Shown here: piece by piece, positions 52,375 to 63,952 of the stretch
How positions within the stretch are numbered: position 1 is the stretch's first letter
How the letters are laid out: each line of letters opens with the position of its first letter
Translations under genes and position numbers: made by a program
The notes under the pieces: model-generated
Databases searched by the model: none
What the model saw: the letters and a program-made list of their open reading frames with translations, nothing else
What the model was told of the DNA's origin: nothing
NCBI RefSeq assembly: GCF_042654065.1
Contig: NZ_JBHSFP010000032.1
Location: 42,689-106,688 of the forward strand
Direction of reading: 5' to 3'
DNA: 64,000 nucleotides
From: Sphaerisporangium dianthi
GTDB lineage: Bacteria > Actinomycetota > Actinomycetes > Streptosporangiales > Streptosporangiaceae

Positions 52375-52674
52375 ATGTCCGCCATAACCCGCGACGAGGT
52401 CGCGCACCTCGCCCGGCTGTCCCGGCTGGCGCTGTCCGATGACGAGCTCGATCACTACGCCACCCAGCTCGATGACATCATCGGCGCGGTCGCGCGCGTC
52501 GCCGAGGTCGCCACCGAGGACATCCCGCCGTCGTCGCACGCGTTGCCGCTCACGAACGTCTACCGTCCCGACGAGGTGCGCCTGTGCCTGACCCCCGAGG
52601 AGGCCCTCGCGGCAGCCCCGGCGGTCGAGGACGACCGCTTCCGCGTCCCGCGCATCCTCGGGGAGGAGGCATGA
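52375..52674 (+). CDS. gatC: aspartyl/glutamyl-tRNA amidotransferase subunit C
   Basis: GatC is the small clamp that joins GatA and GatB in the amidotransferase that converts Glu-tRNAGln and Asp-tRNAAsn to the amide forms. The 99 residues show the usual ITRDEVAHLARLSRLALSDDEL start and VYRPDEVRLCLTPEEALAAAP, ending in FRVPRIL. No good ribosome site precedes ATG 52375; TAGGAT (52328-52333) could be a -10. The stop overlaps the gatA ATG. The whole GatCAB unit is cotranscribed. Confidence 0.95.
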   Translation: MSAITRDEVAHLARLSRLALSDDELDHYATQLDDIIGAVARVAEVATEDIPPSSHALPLTNVYRPDEVRLCLTPEEALAAAPAVEDDRFRVPRILGEEA

Positions 52675-54161
52675 GCCTGATCCACAAGACCGCCGCCGAG
52701 CTCGGCGCCCTGATCGCCTCCGGCGAGGTCTCGGCCGTCGAGGTCGCGCAGGCCCACCTCGACCGCATCGCCGAGGTCGATCCACGGATCAACGCCTTCC
52801 TGCACGTGGCGGCCGAGCCGGCGCTGGCGCAGGCCCGTTCGGTGGACGAACGCCGCGCCGCGGGCGAGCACCTCGGCCCGCTCGCGGGCGTGCCGATCGC
52901 GCACAAGGACGTCTTCACCACCAAGGACATGCCCACCACGGCCGGGTCCAAGATCCTCGAGGGCTACCGCCCGCCGTACGACGCGACGGTCACCGCGCGG
53001 CTGCGCGAGGCCGGCCTGGTCATCCTCGGCAAGACCAACCTCGACGAGTTCGCGATGGGCTCCTCCACCGAGAACTCCGCGTACGGCCCGACGCGCAACC
53101 CGTGGAATCTCGACCGCATCCCCGGCGGCTCCTCGGGCGGCTCCAGCGCGGCCGTCGCCTCCTACCAGGCGCCGCTGTCCACCGGCACCGACACCGGCGG
53201 CTCGATCCGCCAGCCCGCGGCCGTCACCGGCATCGTCGGCATGAAGCCCACCTACGGCGGCTCCTCGCGGTACGGCCTCATCGCCTTCGCCTCCTCGCTG
53301 GACACGCCGGGCCCGTTCGCGCGCAACGTGCTCGACGCGGCGCTGCTGCACGAGGCGTTCTCCGGCCACGACAGCATGGACTCCACCTCCATCCACGAAG
53401 AGGTGCCGCCGGTCGTCGAGGCCGCCCGCCGCGGCGACGTCGCCGGCCTGCGCGTCGGCGTGGTCAAGGAGTTCGGCGGCGAGGGCTACCAGCCGGGCGT
53501 GCTCGCCCGCTTCCGCGAGGCCGTCGACCTGCTCGAGTCGCTGGGCGCCAAGGTCGTCGAGGTCTCCTGCCCGAGCTTCGCCTACGCCCTCCCCGCGTAC
53601 TACCTGATCGCCCCCTCCGAGTGCTCGTCCAACCTGGCCAGGTTCGACGGCATGCGCTACGGCCTGCGCGTCGGCGACGACGGCACCCGCAGCGCCGAGG
53701 AGGTCATGGCGCTCACCCGCGCCGCCGGGTTCGGCCCCGAGGTCAAGCGGCGCATCATGCTCGGCACCTACGCGCTGTCCAGCGGGTACTACGACGCCTA
53801 CTACGGCTCGGCGCAGAAGGTCCGCACGCTCATCGCGCGCGACTTCGAGGCGGCCTTCCACCAGGTGGACGTCCTGGTCTCGCCGACCACGCCCACCACG
53901 GCGTTCCCGATCGGCGAGCGCGCCGACGACCCGATGGCGATGTACCTCGCCGACCTGTGCACGATCCCGGCCAACCTGTCGGGCAACGCCGCGATCTCGG
54001 TGCCGTGCGGCCTGGCCGACGAGGACGGCCTGCCGGTCGGCCTGCAGATCATGGCCCCCGTGCTCGGCGACGACCGCTGCTACCGGGTGGGCGCCGCCCT
54101 CGAGAAGGCCTTTGAGGACCGCTGGGGCGGCCCGCTGCTGAAGGAGGCTCCGTCCCTGTGA
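52671..54161 (+). CDS. gatA: Glu-tRNA(Gln)/Asp-tRNA(Asn) amidotransferase subunit A
   Basis: GatA is the glutaminase/amidase that releases ammonia for the transamidation. The 496-residue protein has the amidase Ser-cisSer-Lys triad: Lys79 (AHKDVF), Ser154 (PGGSSGGSSA) and Ser178 (GTDTGGSIRQPAA), at the same numbers as in S. aureus GatA. The zinc/GatB-facing regions are normal. Its ATG overlaps the gatC stop, with GAGGAGG just upstream, and its stop overlaps the gatB GTG, so all three are translationally coupled. Confidence 0.96.
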   Translation: MSLIHKTAAELGALIASGEVSAVEVAQAHLDRIAEVDPRINAFLHVAAEPALAQARSVDERRAAGEHLGPLAGVPIAHKDVFTTKDMPTTAGSKILEGYRPPYDATVTARLREAGLVILGKTNLDEFAMGSSTENSAYGPTRNPWNLDRIPGGSSGGSSAAVASYQAPLSTGTDTGGSIRQPAAVTGIVGMKPTYGGSSRYGLIAFASSLDTPGPFARNVLDAALLHEAFSGHDSMDSTSIHEEVPPVVEAARRGDVAGLRVGVVKEFGGEGYQPGVLARFREAVDLLESLGAKVVEVSCPSFAYALPAYYLIAPSECSSNLARFDGMRYGLRVGDDGTRSAEEVMALTRAAGFGPEVKRRIMLGTYALSSGYYDAYYGSAQKVRTLIARDFEAAFHQVDVLVSPTTPTTAFPIGERADDPMAMYLADLCTIPANLSGNAAISVPCGLADEDGLPVGLQIMAPVLGDDRCYRVGAALEKAFEDRWGGPLLKEAPSL

Positions 54162-55666
54162 CGACCACCCACCACGTCATGCCGTACGACGAGGCGCTCG
54201 AGCGCTTCGAGCCGGTGCTGGGCCTTGAGACCCACGTCGAGCTGGGCACGGCGTCGAAGATGTTCTGCGGCTGCTCCACCACGTTCGGCGCCCCGCCGAA
54301 CACCCATGTCTGCCCGGTCTGCCTGGCGCTGCCCGGCGCGCTGCCCGTGGCCAACGACAAGGCGATCGAGTCGACGATCCGCATCGGCCTCGCGCTGAAC
54401 TGCACGATCGCCGAGTGGTGCCGCTTCGCCCGGAAGAACTACTTCTATCCGGACATGCCGAAGAACTACCAGATCAGCCAGTACGACGAGCCGCTGTGCG
54501 GCAACGGCTACCTCGACGTCGAGGTGGGCGGCGAGACCGTCCGCGTCGAGATCGAGCGCGTCCACCTGGAGGAGGACACCGGCAAGTCCACGCACGTGGG
54601 CGGCGCGACCGGCCGCATCCACGGCGCCGACTACTCGATCGTCGACTACAACCGCGCGGGCATCCCGCTGGTCGAGATCGTGACCAAGCCCATTCCGGGC
54701 ACCGACCGGCTCGCGCCCGAGGTCGCCCGCGCGTACGTCACCGAGCTGCGCGAGCTGATGCGCACGCTGGGGGTGTCCGACGTCCGCATGGAGGAGGGCT
54801 CCCTGCGGTGCGACGTCAACGTCTCGCTGATGCCGCGCGGGTCGAGCGAGTGGGGCACCCGCACCGAGACCAAGAACGTCAACTCGCTGCGCAGCGTCGA
54901 GCGGGCGGTGCGCGGCGAGATCGAGCGGCAGGCGGCGATCCTCGCCGACGGCGGCAAGATCATTCAGGAGACCCGCCACTTCCACGAGGACACCGGCGCC
55001 ACCACCTCGGGCCGGTCCAAGGAAGAGGCGCAGGACTACCGCTACTTCCCCGAGCCCGACCTGCTGCCCATGGCGCCGAGCCTCGAGTGGATCGCCGAGC
55101 TGCGCTCGGAGCTGCCCGAGCTGCCGACCGCCCGGCGCAGGCGGCTCCAGGCCGAGTGGGGCGTCTCCGACCTGGACATGGCGGCGATGCACAACGCCGA
55201 CGCCATCGACCTGGTCGAGGCGACCGTCAAGGCCGGGGTGCCGGCGGCCGACGCGCGCAAGTGGTGGATGGGCGAGCTGGCGCGGCGCGCCAACGAGGCC
55301 GGCACCTCCCTCGCCGAGCTGCCGATCACGCCCGGGCAGATCGTGCGGGTGGTCGAGCTGGTGGCCTCCGGCGCGCTGAACGACAAGCTGGCCCGCCAGG
55401 TGCTCGAGGGTGTCCTCGCGGGCGAGGGCTCCCCCGACGAGGTGGTGGAGGCCCGGGGCCTGCGCATCGTCAGTGACGAGGGCGAACTGTCCTCGATCAT
55501 CGACCAGGTGCTGTCGGCGAACGCCGACGCGGCCGACAAGGTGCGCTCCGGCAAGATCGCCGCGGTGGGTGCGCTGGTCGGCGGCGTGATGAAGGCCAGC
55601 CGCGGCAAGGCGGACGCCGCCCGTGCCCGCGAGCTGATCCTGGAGAAGCTGGGCGTCTCCGAATAG
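54158..55666 (+). CDS. gatB: Glu-tRNA(Gln)/Asp-tRNA(Asn) amidotransferase subunit B
   Basis: GatB binds the misacylated tRNA and phosphorylates its glutamyl or aspartyl group before amidation. The 502-residue protein starts at GTG 54158, overlapping the gatA stop. The kinase domain has PVLGLETHVELGTASKMFCGCSTTFG and a zinc site using Cys residues of CGCS and VCPVC, then GADYSIVDYNRAGIPLVEIV and DVRMEEGSLRCDVNVS. The C-terminal YqeY-like helical domain contacts the tRNA elbow. Length and motifs match normal bacterial GatB. A double hairpin terminator lies about 90 bases after the stop. Confidence 0.96.
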   Translation: MTTTHHVMPYDEALERFEPVLGLETHVELGTASKMFCGCSTTFGAPPNTHVCPVCLALPGALPVANDKAIESTIRIGLALNCTIAEWCRFARKNYFYPDMPKNYQISQYDEPLCGNGYLDVEVGGETVRVEIERVHLEEDTGKSTHVGGATGRIHGADYSIVDYNRAGIPLVEIVTKPIPGTDRLAPEVARAYVTELRELMRTLGVSDVRMEEGSLRCDVNVSLMPRGSSEWGTRTETKNVNSLRSVERAVRGEIERQAAILADGGKIIQETRHFHEDTGATTSGRSKEEAQDYRYFPEPDLLPMAPSLEWIAELRSELPELPTARRRRLQAEWGVSDLDMAAMHNADAIDLVEATVKAGVPAADARKWWMGELARRANEAGTSLAELPITPGQIVRVVELVASGALNDKLARQVLEGVLAGEGSPDEVVEARGLRIVSDEGELSSIIDQVLSANADAADKVRSGKIAAVGALVGGVMKASRGKADAARARELILEKLGVSE

Positions 55667-55679
55667 CGGCCAGGTCATC

Positions 55680-55740
55680 GATGGCCGGATCACCGATGGC
55701 CGGATCGTCCGGTGCCAGGTTGTCGAGGGCCAGGTTGTCG
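55680..55740. repeat. two 15-bp-period direct repeats after gatB
   Basis: GATGGCCGGATC occurs at 55680 and 55695, and GCCAGGTTGTCG at 55714 and 55729; both pairs are spaced 15 bases apart. They lie directly between gatB and its terminator. Confidence 0.8.
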
Positions 55741-55754
55741 TGTGCCGCGCCCCG

Positions 55755-55813
55755 GAGGCCCGTGCTCGCGCGGACGACATGCGCACGGGCCTCGCGGGAG
55801 CTCCCGCGAGGCC
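55755..55813 (+). terminator. terminator of gatCAB with two mutually exclusive stems
   Basis: A perfect 26-bp palindrome (55788-55813, arms GGCCTCGCGGGA and TCCCGCGAGGCC around GC) forms a strong hairpin. A second 11-bp perfect stem pairs GAGGCCCGTGC (55755-55765) with GCACGGGCCTC (55783-55793), which overlaps the left arm of the first. Only one can form at a time. It should end the gatCAB transcript. Confidence 0.75.
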
Positions 55814-55844
55814 CCGTCCGTGTACGTGGGGTGAGTTTTCCTTC

Positions 55845-55857
55845 CGTACTTAGTACG
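55845..55857. promoter_or_regulatory. CGTAC-TTA-GTACG dyad upstream of the VanW gene
   Basis: A perfect 5-base dyad with a three-base centre in an AT-rich stretch (55836-55950) that is probably the promoter region of the gene starting at 55982. The rest of the gap shows no gene. Confidence 0.35.
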
Positions 55858-55981
55858 CCTTTCACGTTTTACTTCTCCATACCTAGGACTGGATTTATCC
55901 ACCCATGTTGAAGAATTTGTGACAGGTGTTGGTTTAGGGTGATGCGGGGGAATCGGTACGGAGCGGGAGGAGGGCGAAGGC

Positions 55982-58417
<2,436 letters not shown>

Positions 58418-58564
58418 CGTGGCGTCGGCTCGGCCCCCCGCCGGTCGCTCATCACGCGGCGGTGTGGTTTCGCCGCACCGCGCACCGCCGGCCCGGGGCC
58501 GCTCCACGAGTGCCCCGTTCAGGTGGACCGGCGGCGGACGGGGCCGCGGGTGGTCGTGGCGGGA

Positions 58565-59932
58565 TCAGCTAAGGGGAATCACGAGGATGCGGTCGTCGGT
58601 GTTCGCGGGGGAGCCGCGGCCGTCCTTGTTGCTGGTGCCGACGTAGAGCGCCGAGCCGTCCGGGGCGGTGGCCACGGCGCGCAGGCGGCCGTACTCGCCC
58701 TTGTAGCGGGCGATGGGCTTGCCCGCGCGGCCGTCGTCGGTGAGCGGCACCTGCCACAGCCGCGTCCCCCGCAGCGCCGCCACCCACAGGGAGCCCTTCG
58801 CGTAGGCCACGCCTGATGGCGAGGCCTCGGAGGTGGACCAGGTGAGCAGCGGGTCGACGTAGGCGTCGCCGCCGCCGGAGCCCTCGACATCGGGCCAGCC
58901 GTAGTTCTTCCCCTTCTTGATCAGGTTGATCTCGTCGTAGGTGCTCTGGCCGAACTCCGAGGCGTACATCCGCCCCGCGGGGTCCCACGCGATGCCCTGC
59001 ACGTTGCGGTGCCCGAAGCTCCAGATCACGTTCTCGAACGGGTTGCCCGGCGCCATCTTGCCGTCCACGGTCATGCGCAGGATCTTGCCGCCCAGCGTGC
59101 CGAGGGCCTGCGCGAGAGGACGCTCGCCGGTCTCGCCGGTCGTGGCGTACAGGTAGCCGTCGGGTCCGAACGCGAGCCGCCCGCCGTTGTGGATGCCGCC
59201 CCTGGGGATGCCGCTGAGGATCGTCACAGGATCGGTCAGGCCGTCCTCGTAGCGGTAGCGCACGATGCGGTTCTCCGTCGCGGCCGAGTAGTACACGAAG
59301 ACATAGTGGTCCTGGTCGAACCGGGGGGAGACGGCGACGCCGAGCAGGCCGCCCTCCCCGCTCGCGGACACGTTCTCGATGACGCCCACCTGGCTCGCCT
59401 CGCCCGACGGGGTGACCCGCAGCAGCCGCGCGGAGTCGCGCTCGGTGACCAGGGCGTCGCCGCCGGGCAGGAAGGCGATGGCCCACGGCACGCTGAGCCC
59501 TCCCACGAGCGTGCGGGGAGTGCCGGGCGTCGCCGCCTCCACAGGAGGCGCGGCGTCGCCGGACGGGCTCGTGGTCGCGGCGCCGGCGGGCGGGGCCGAG
59601 GATCCGCCGCCGTCGGCGCGTTCCGCCGTCCCCGGTGCGCATCCGGCCAGCAGCACGGCGGCGGCCACCGCGGCGACGGCGCGGCGTGCGGCGTGCGCGC
59701 GACCCGCGATGACCGGGCGGCCCGCGGCGAGCCCGCCGAAACCCGCGTCGTGCACGGGACCCGCCTCGTGCACGGCACCTGCGTCCTGTACGGGACCCGC
59801 GTCGTGCGCGGGGCCGGCGGAGTGCCTTCGTCCCGGGGGGTGCGGAAGATCTGCGGCGGGCGTCCGTGCCTCGGCCGGGGCGGGCCGTCGGTGGGCGTGG
59901 GCGGTGCCGGCGTGCGGTGATCCGTCGGACAT
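58565..59932 (-). CDS. lipoprotein PQQ-dependent sugar dehydrogenase-like protein
   Basis: A 455-residue protein with a six-bladed propeller of the soluble aldose/glucose sorbosone dehydrogenase family (GLSVPWAIAFLPGGDALVTERD, EGGLLGVAVSPRF, GGRLAFGPDGYLYATTGETGE, FGHRNVQGIAWDPAG). Such enzymes oxidise sugars with bound PQQ, though the actinomycete members are little studied. A lipobox LLAGC puts the lipidated Cys at position 98, which is unusually far from the start. ATG 59932 has a perfect AGGAGG six bases upstream, so the long N-terminal extension seems real. Residues 41-64 of it are six-residue repeats. The PQQ biosynthesis genes are not in the window. Confidence 0.88.
   Translation of the reverse strand: MSDGSPHAGTAHAHRRPAPAEARTPAADLPHPPGRRHSAGPAHDAGPVQDAGAVHEAGPVHDAGFGGLAAGRPVIAGRAHAARRAVAAVAAAVLLAGCAPGTAERADGGGSSAPPAGAATTSPSGDAAPPVEAATPGTPRTLVGGLSVPWAIAFLPGGDALVTERDSARLLRVTPSGEASQVGVIENVSASGEGGLLGVAVSPRFDQDHYVFVYYSAATENRIVRYRYEDGLTDPVTILSGIPRGGIHNGGRLAFGPDGYLYATTGETGERPLAQALGTLGGKILRMTVDGKMAPGNPFENVIWSFGHRNVQGIAWDPAGRMYASEFGQSTYDEINLIKKGKNYGWPDVEGSGGGDAYVDPLLTWSTSEASPSGVAYAKGSLWVAALRGTRLWQVPLTDDGRAGKPIARYKGEYGRLRAVATAPDGSALYVGTSNKDGRGSPANTDDRILVIPLS
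59741..59812. repeat. 18-bp tandem repeat in the lipoprotein N-terminus, four copies
   Basis: Units start at 59741, 59759, 59777 and 59795, each about ACCCGCGTCGTGCACGGG with one to three changes. The six-codon period encodes repeats of the type DAGPVH ahead of the signal peptide. Confidence 0.88.
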
Positions 59933-60013
59933 CGTGAACCTCCTCCGTCACTCATACTGCCGTCCCGGCCGCGTGGTTCCGGGCCGCGCGGAGGGTCGTT
60001 AGGGTTGAGGGTC

Positions 60014-60922
60014 ATGAAGATTTGGGCTCCCTCGCAGGCCATCGTCGATGTCTTGACCGATCTGCCGGATGTGGAATGTGTCCTGTACGACGGCGGCGGG
60101 CAGCCGCCCGAGGGGGCCGAGGACGTCGAGGTGTGGATCCCGCCGCTGATCCCGCCGCGCCTGACCGCCGAACTGCTCGACCGGATGCCCAAGCTGCGCC
60201 TGCTGCAGACCGTGACGGCCGGCGTCGAGGCATACCGTCCCTACCTTCCCGACGGCGTGATCCTGTGCAACGCGCGTGGCGTCCATGACGCGGGCACCGC
60301 CGAGTGGGCCGTGGGCGCGATGATCACCGTCCTGCGCGACTTCCCGGCCTTCGCCGCCGCCCAGGAGCGCGGCGAGTGGACCTACCACCACACCGGCGTG
60401 CTGGCGGACGCCACCGTGATGATCATCGGGTACGGCTCGATCGGCCAGGCGCTGGAGCGCCGCCTTTCCGGGTTCGAGGTGGAGGTCGTCCGCGTGGCGC
60501 GCACCGCGCGCGAGGGCGTGCACGGCGAGGACGAGCTGCCGCGGCTGCTGCCCGAGGCCGACGTGGTGGTGCTGCTGGTACCCCAGACCCCGGGCACGGC
60601 GCGCATGGTGGACGCCGCCTTCCTCGCCCGAATGAAGGACGGGGCGGTGCTGGTGAACGCCGCGCGCGGCTCTGTCGTCGACACCGGCGCCCTCGTCGCC
60701 GAGCTGAGCACCGGGCGGCTCAGGGCCGCCCTCGACGTGACCGATCCCGAGCCCCTGCCGAAGGACCACCCGCTGTGGGCGGCTCCGGGGGTTTTCATCA
60801 CCCCGCATGTGGCAGGCAGCACCCCGGCGTCGCTGCGCCGGACATCGAAGCTCATGCGATCTCAAATGCTGAGATATCTGTCCGGGGAACCGCTGAACAA
60901 CGTGATCACGGGGTCGTACTGA
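60014..60922 (+). CDS. D-2-hydroxyacid dehydrogenase (PGDH-like)
   Basis: A 302-residue NAD-dependent oxidoreductase that interconverts a 2-hydroxy acid and a 2-keto acid. The NAD-binding motif is IIGYGSIG (139-144), and the catalytic trio is Arg218 (NAARGSVVDTGAL), Glu246 (DVTDPEPLP) and His265 (TPHVAGST), all present. It is a short form missing the C-terminal regulatory domain of PGDH. I chose ATG 60014, since AGGG sits eight bases upstream; an in-frame TTG three codons earlier is the alternative. It points away from the neighbouring lipoprotein gene. Substrate unknown. Confidence 0.92.
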   Translation: MKIWAPSQAIVDVLTDLPDVECVLYDGGGQPPEGAEDVEVWIPPLIPPRLTAELLDRMPKLRLLQTVTAGVEAYRPYLPDGVILCNARGVHDAGTAEWAVGAMITVLRDFPAFAAAQERGEWTYHHTGVLADATVMIIGYGSIGQALERRLSGFEVEVVRVARTAREGVHGEDELPRLLPEADVVVLLVPQTPGTARMVDAAFLARMKDGAVLVNAARGSVVDTGALVAELSTGRLRAALDVTDPEPLPKDHPLWAAPGVFITPHVAGSTPASLRRTSKLMRSQMLRYLSGEPLNNVITGSY

Positions 60923-61146
60923 TCGGCTTGACTCTCGTTTCTGACTCGTAACGATAGGAAAGCAAACCCAAGCCGTGGCTGCCTCGTGACCTCCGATGCG
61001 TACGGTGAATCTCACCGCGCCACCGTTCGGGACAGCGAGCAAGGCGGTTATCAGATCGGTGACGACTGAGCGGTTGTCGTCTCCTACGCCACCCGACGGG
61101 CGCGACACTGGCGACGTGACAGGGATGAGCCGCATGGGCGACGACA

Positions 61147-63819
61147 TTGAACGGCCTTCGTGACCCAAGGGTCCCGTTGACCGCCGCCGCCGGCCTCGGC
61201 GCGGCGGGTCTCGCGGCTGCCCTTCTTGCCGACGCCTCCACCACGGCGGTCACCGCGGTGGCCGGGGTGGTGGCGGGCCTCATCGCCGCCGTCTCGCTGC
61301 TGGCCGGGGCCGTGCGCATCGCGCCAGGCTGGCGCCACCAGTCGGCGGCCTGGCGCTGGCTCGCCTCGGGAACGGCCGCCTGGGCGGCCGGGGTCGGCGT
61401 GCGCCCGCTGGCCGAGGGCACGCCGTTCATGCTCACCTTCGCCGACGTCCTTCTCGTCGTGGGCGCCGTGCTGCTCGCCGTCGGCAGCGGCCGCACCGCC
61501 AGGCGCCGGGCGTACGGAAGATCGTTGCTGCACTACGCCACCAGCGCCTACATCAGCGCCGCGTCGCTGTTCGCCATCGCCTGGGTCGTGCTCCTGGCGC
61601 CGCTGTACGCCAGATCCGACGAGCCGAGCACGCTGGTCTCGCCCGTCGTGTGCCTGCTCGCGGCGTGCGCCGTGGCTCCGGCCGCGCTCGCCTCGCGCTC
61701 CGCCGGACGCCGGGTGGGCATCGCCGGACTGGCAGCCCTCACGGCGATCACGCTGCAAGAAATCGCCACCGCGATGGCGCGGGTGACCACCGGCGGCGCC
61801 CTCTCGCTCGCCGCCGGACTGGTGGCGCCCCTTGCGTTCCTGCTGCTGGCGGCGGCCCCATGGGCGAGCCGTGCCCGCACCCGGCCGGTGCGGGCGCCGT
61901 CCTCGGTGATAGTGGAGGGCGCGCCGCTCGTGCTGGCCGCCGTCGCGGCCGTCGTCCTGGTCGTCCATGTGATCGCCAAGGGGTCCGAGCGGCCCGTCGC
62001 GGTGCTGCCCTTCGTGGTGGCCTCTGTCGTCGTGGTCCTGCTCGCCAAGGTGTTCGTGCTGGCCGTGGAGACCGCGAGCATGCGCGGAGGCCTGGACTCC
62101 AGCGAGCGCCGGCTCATCCACCTGGCCGAGAGCGCGGGCGACCTGGTGCTGGTATGCGACCACGACGGCGTCATGCGCGAGATGGGCGCCGGAGTCGAGG
62201 CGCTGTACGGCTACCCGCCGCGCGAGCTGGTCGGCCGCTCGATCTTCGACTACGTCCACGCCGAGGACGCGCCCGGCATCCAGGCGGCGCTGAAGACCCT
62301 GACGGCCGACGACGATCTCGCTCTGGAGCGCCAGAGCGCCTGCCGGGTCGCCTGCCGGGTCCGCGCCGCGGACGGCACCTGGCGGCCGGCCGAGTCCGTC
62401 GCCACCCGCCATCCCAGCGAGGGGGAGGACCTCGTCCTCATCTCCACGCGGGACGTCAGCGACCAGGTGGCGCTGCGCAACCAGGTCGCCCACCTCACCT
62501 TCCACGACGGCGTGACCGGGCTGCCCAACCGCGCCTACTTCGAAGAGCGCACCCGCGAGGTGCTGGCGCGCAGGGGAGGCGGCACCACGGCGGTGGTGTT
62601 CATCGACCTCGACGGGTTCACCGGCGTCAACGACTCGGTCGGGCACGCCGGTGGCGACTATCTGCTCAGCCAGGCCGCACGGAGGCTGCGCGCGGCCGTG
62701 CACTCCGACGACACGCTGGCCCGCTGGGGCGGCGACGAGTTCGCGGTGCTGCTGGAGTCCGGCGGCTCGGGCCCGTCCGCCGGGTCGGGCACCGCCGACG
62801 CGCAGTCGGCCATCGACCTGGCCGAGCGCCTGGTGCGCGCGGTGTCCTCCGAGCCGTTCAGGGTGGCCGACCGCGACATCGCGCTGACCGCGAGCGTCGG
62901 CGTGGCCTTCGCCGAGGACGGCGTCCCGGCCGGCGACCTGATCCGCAACGCCGACGTGGCGACCACACGGGCCAAAGAGCTCGGCGGGCGCCGTGTCGAG
63001 GTCTTCGCCGCCCACATGCACGCCGACGTCGTACGCCGCCTCGAACTGGCCGCCGACCTCCAGCGAGCGCTGCTGGCCGGCCAGTTCGCCGTGGAGTACC
63101 AGCCCGTGGTGGACCTGTCGACCTCCCGGGTGACCGCGGTCGAGGCGCTGGTGCGCTGGTCGCGGGGCAACACGCTCGTACCGCCGCAGCAGTTCCTCGG
63201 CGCGGCCGAGGACACCGGGCTGATCGTCCCGCTCAGCGAATGGATCCTGGGAGAGGCGTGCCGCGAAGTCGCGGCCTGGCGGGCGTCGTCCTGGGACATC
63301 GGGCTGTCGCTCAACCTGTCCAGCCGGCAGATCACCGCGCCGCGGTTCGTCGAGACCGTCGAGGCCGCCCTCGCCGAGAGCGGGCTGCCCGCGAGCGCCC
63401 TGACCCTCGAGGTGATCGAGGAGATGCTCGTCGAGGACGCCGACGAGATCGTCTCCCGCCTGTCGGAGCTGCGCGCCCTGGGAGTACGGCTCGCCATCGA
63501 CGACTTCGGCACCGGGTACGCCTCCCTGGCGTTCCTGCGCCAGCTCCCGGTCGACATGATCAAGATCGACCCGTCGTTCGTGTCGGGCCTGGGGCGCGAC
63601 GAGACCCTCACGTTGCTCACCCGCACGATCGTGCGGCTCGGCCACGACCTGGGCCTCATCGTGGTGGCCGAGGGCATCGAGCGCCCCGAGCAGCTCGAAC
63701 TGCTGCGCGAGATGGGCTGCACCCGCGGCCAGGGCTACCTGGTGGCACGGCCGATGGCGGCCCGGGGCGTCGACTCGCTCATGCGCACCAGCCTCTCCCC
63801 CCTCCAGGAAACCGCCTGA
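61147..63819 (+). CDS. membrane PAS-GGDEF-EAL protein
   Basis: An 890-residue c-di-GMP protein. About nine hydrophobic segments (10-310) are followed by a PAS domain (about 318-430, LAESAGDLVLVCDHDGVMREMG and YGYPPRELVGRS), a GGDEF domain (RWGGDEFAV, 528-532) and an EAL domain (EALVRW, 666). GGDEF and EAL catalytic motifs are intact (DDFGTGYASL, KIDPSFV, AEGIERPEQ). Where the inhibitory RxxD should be, the sequence is HSDD, so product inhibition is probably lost. Start is doubtful: TTG 61147 opens the frame without a ribosome site; TTG 61177 has AAGGG about five bases upstream. Confidence 0.88.
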   Translation: MNGLRDPRVPLTAAAGLGAAGLAAALLADASTTAVTAVAGVVAGLIAAVSLLAGAVRIAPGWRHQSAAWRWLASGTAAWAAGVGVRPLAEGTPFMLTFADVLLVVGAVLLAVGSGRTARRRAYGRSLLHYATSAYISAASLFAIAWVVLLAPLYARSDEPSTLVSPVVCLLAACAVAPAALASRSAGRRVGIAGLAALTAITLQEIATAMARVTTGGALSLAAGLVAPLAFLLLAAAPWASRARTRPVRAPSSVIVEGAPLVLAAVAAVVLVVHVIAKGSERPVAVLPFVVASVVVVLLAKVFVLAVETASMRGGLDSSERRLIHLAESAGDLVLVCDHDGVMREMGAGVEALYGYPPRELVGRSIFDYVHAEDAPGIQAALKTLTADDDLALERQSACRVACRVRAADGTWRPAESVATRHPSEGEDLVLISTRDVSDQVALRNQVAHLTFHDGVTGLPNRAYFEERTREVLARRGGGTTAVVFIDLDGFTGVNDSVGHAGGDYLLSQAARRLRAAVHSDDTLARWGGDEFAVLLESGGSGPSAGSGTADAQSAIDLAERLVRAVSSEPFRVADRDIALTASVGVAFAEDGVPAGDLIRNADVATTRAKELGGRRVEVFAAHMHADVVRRLELAADLQRALLAGQFAVEYQPVVDLSTSRVTAVEALVRWSRGNTLVPPQQFLGAAEDTGLIVPLSEWILGEACREVAAWRASSWDIGLSLNLSSRQITAPRFVETVEAALAESGLPASALTLEVIEEMLVEDADEIVSRLSELRALGVRLAIDDFGTGYASLAFLRQLPVDMIKIDPSFVSGLGRDETLTLLTRTIVRLGHDLGLIVVAEGIERPEQLELLREMGCTRGQGYLVARPMAARGVDSLMRTSLSPLQETA

Positions 63820-63830
63820 GTTGTGCTTGC

Positions 63831-63878
63831 TTTGCCTCGCTTCGCTCGGCGGGCTCGGGGCGCCTTTGAGGCGGTGCC
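63831..63878. repeat. 48-bp intergenic repeat, copy A
   Basis: This segment matches 63953-64000 with about four differences (one a deletion). It contains the short dyads CGCC-TTTGA-GGCG and GCCTCGCTTCGCTCGGC. It starts 11 bases after the stop of the GGDEF-EAL gene and may act as a terminator. Confidence 0.85.
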
Positions 63879-63952
63879 GTTCGTCGTCGTACGGGCTCGT
63901 TCCTCACCCTCCCTCCTCCTCACGACACCGCCGCGCCCCGAGCAGCGCCGGC

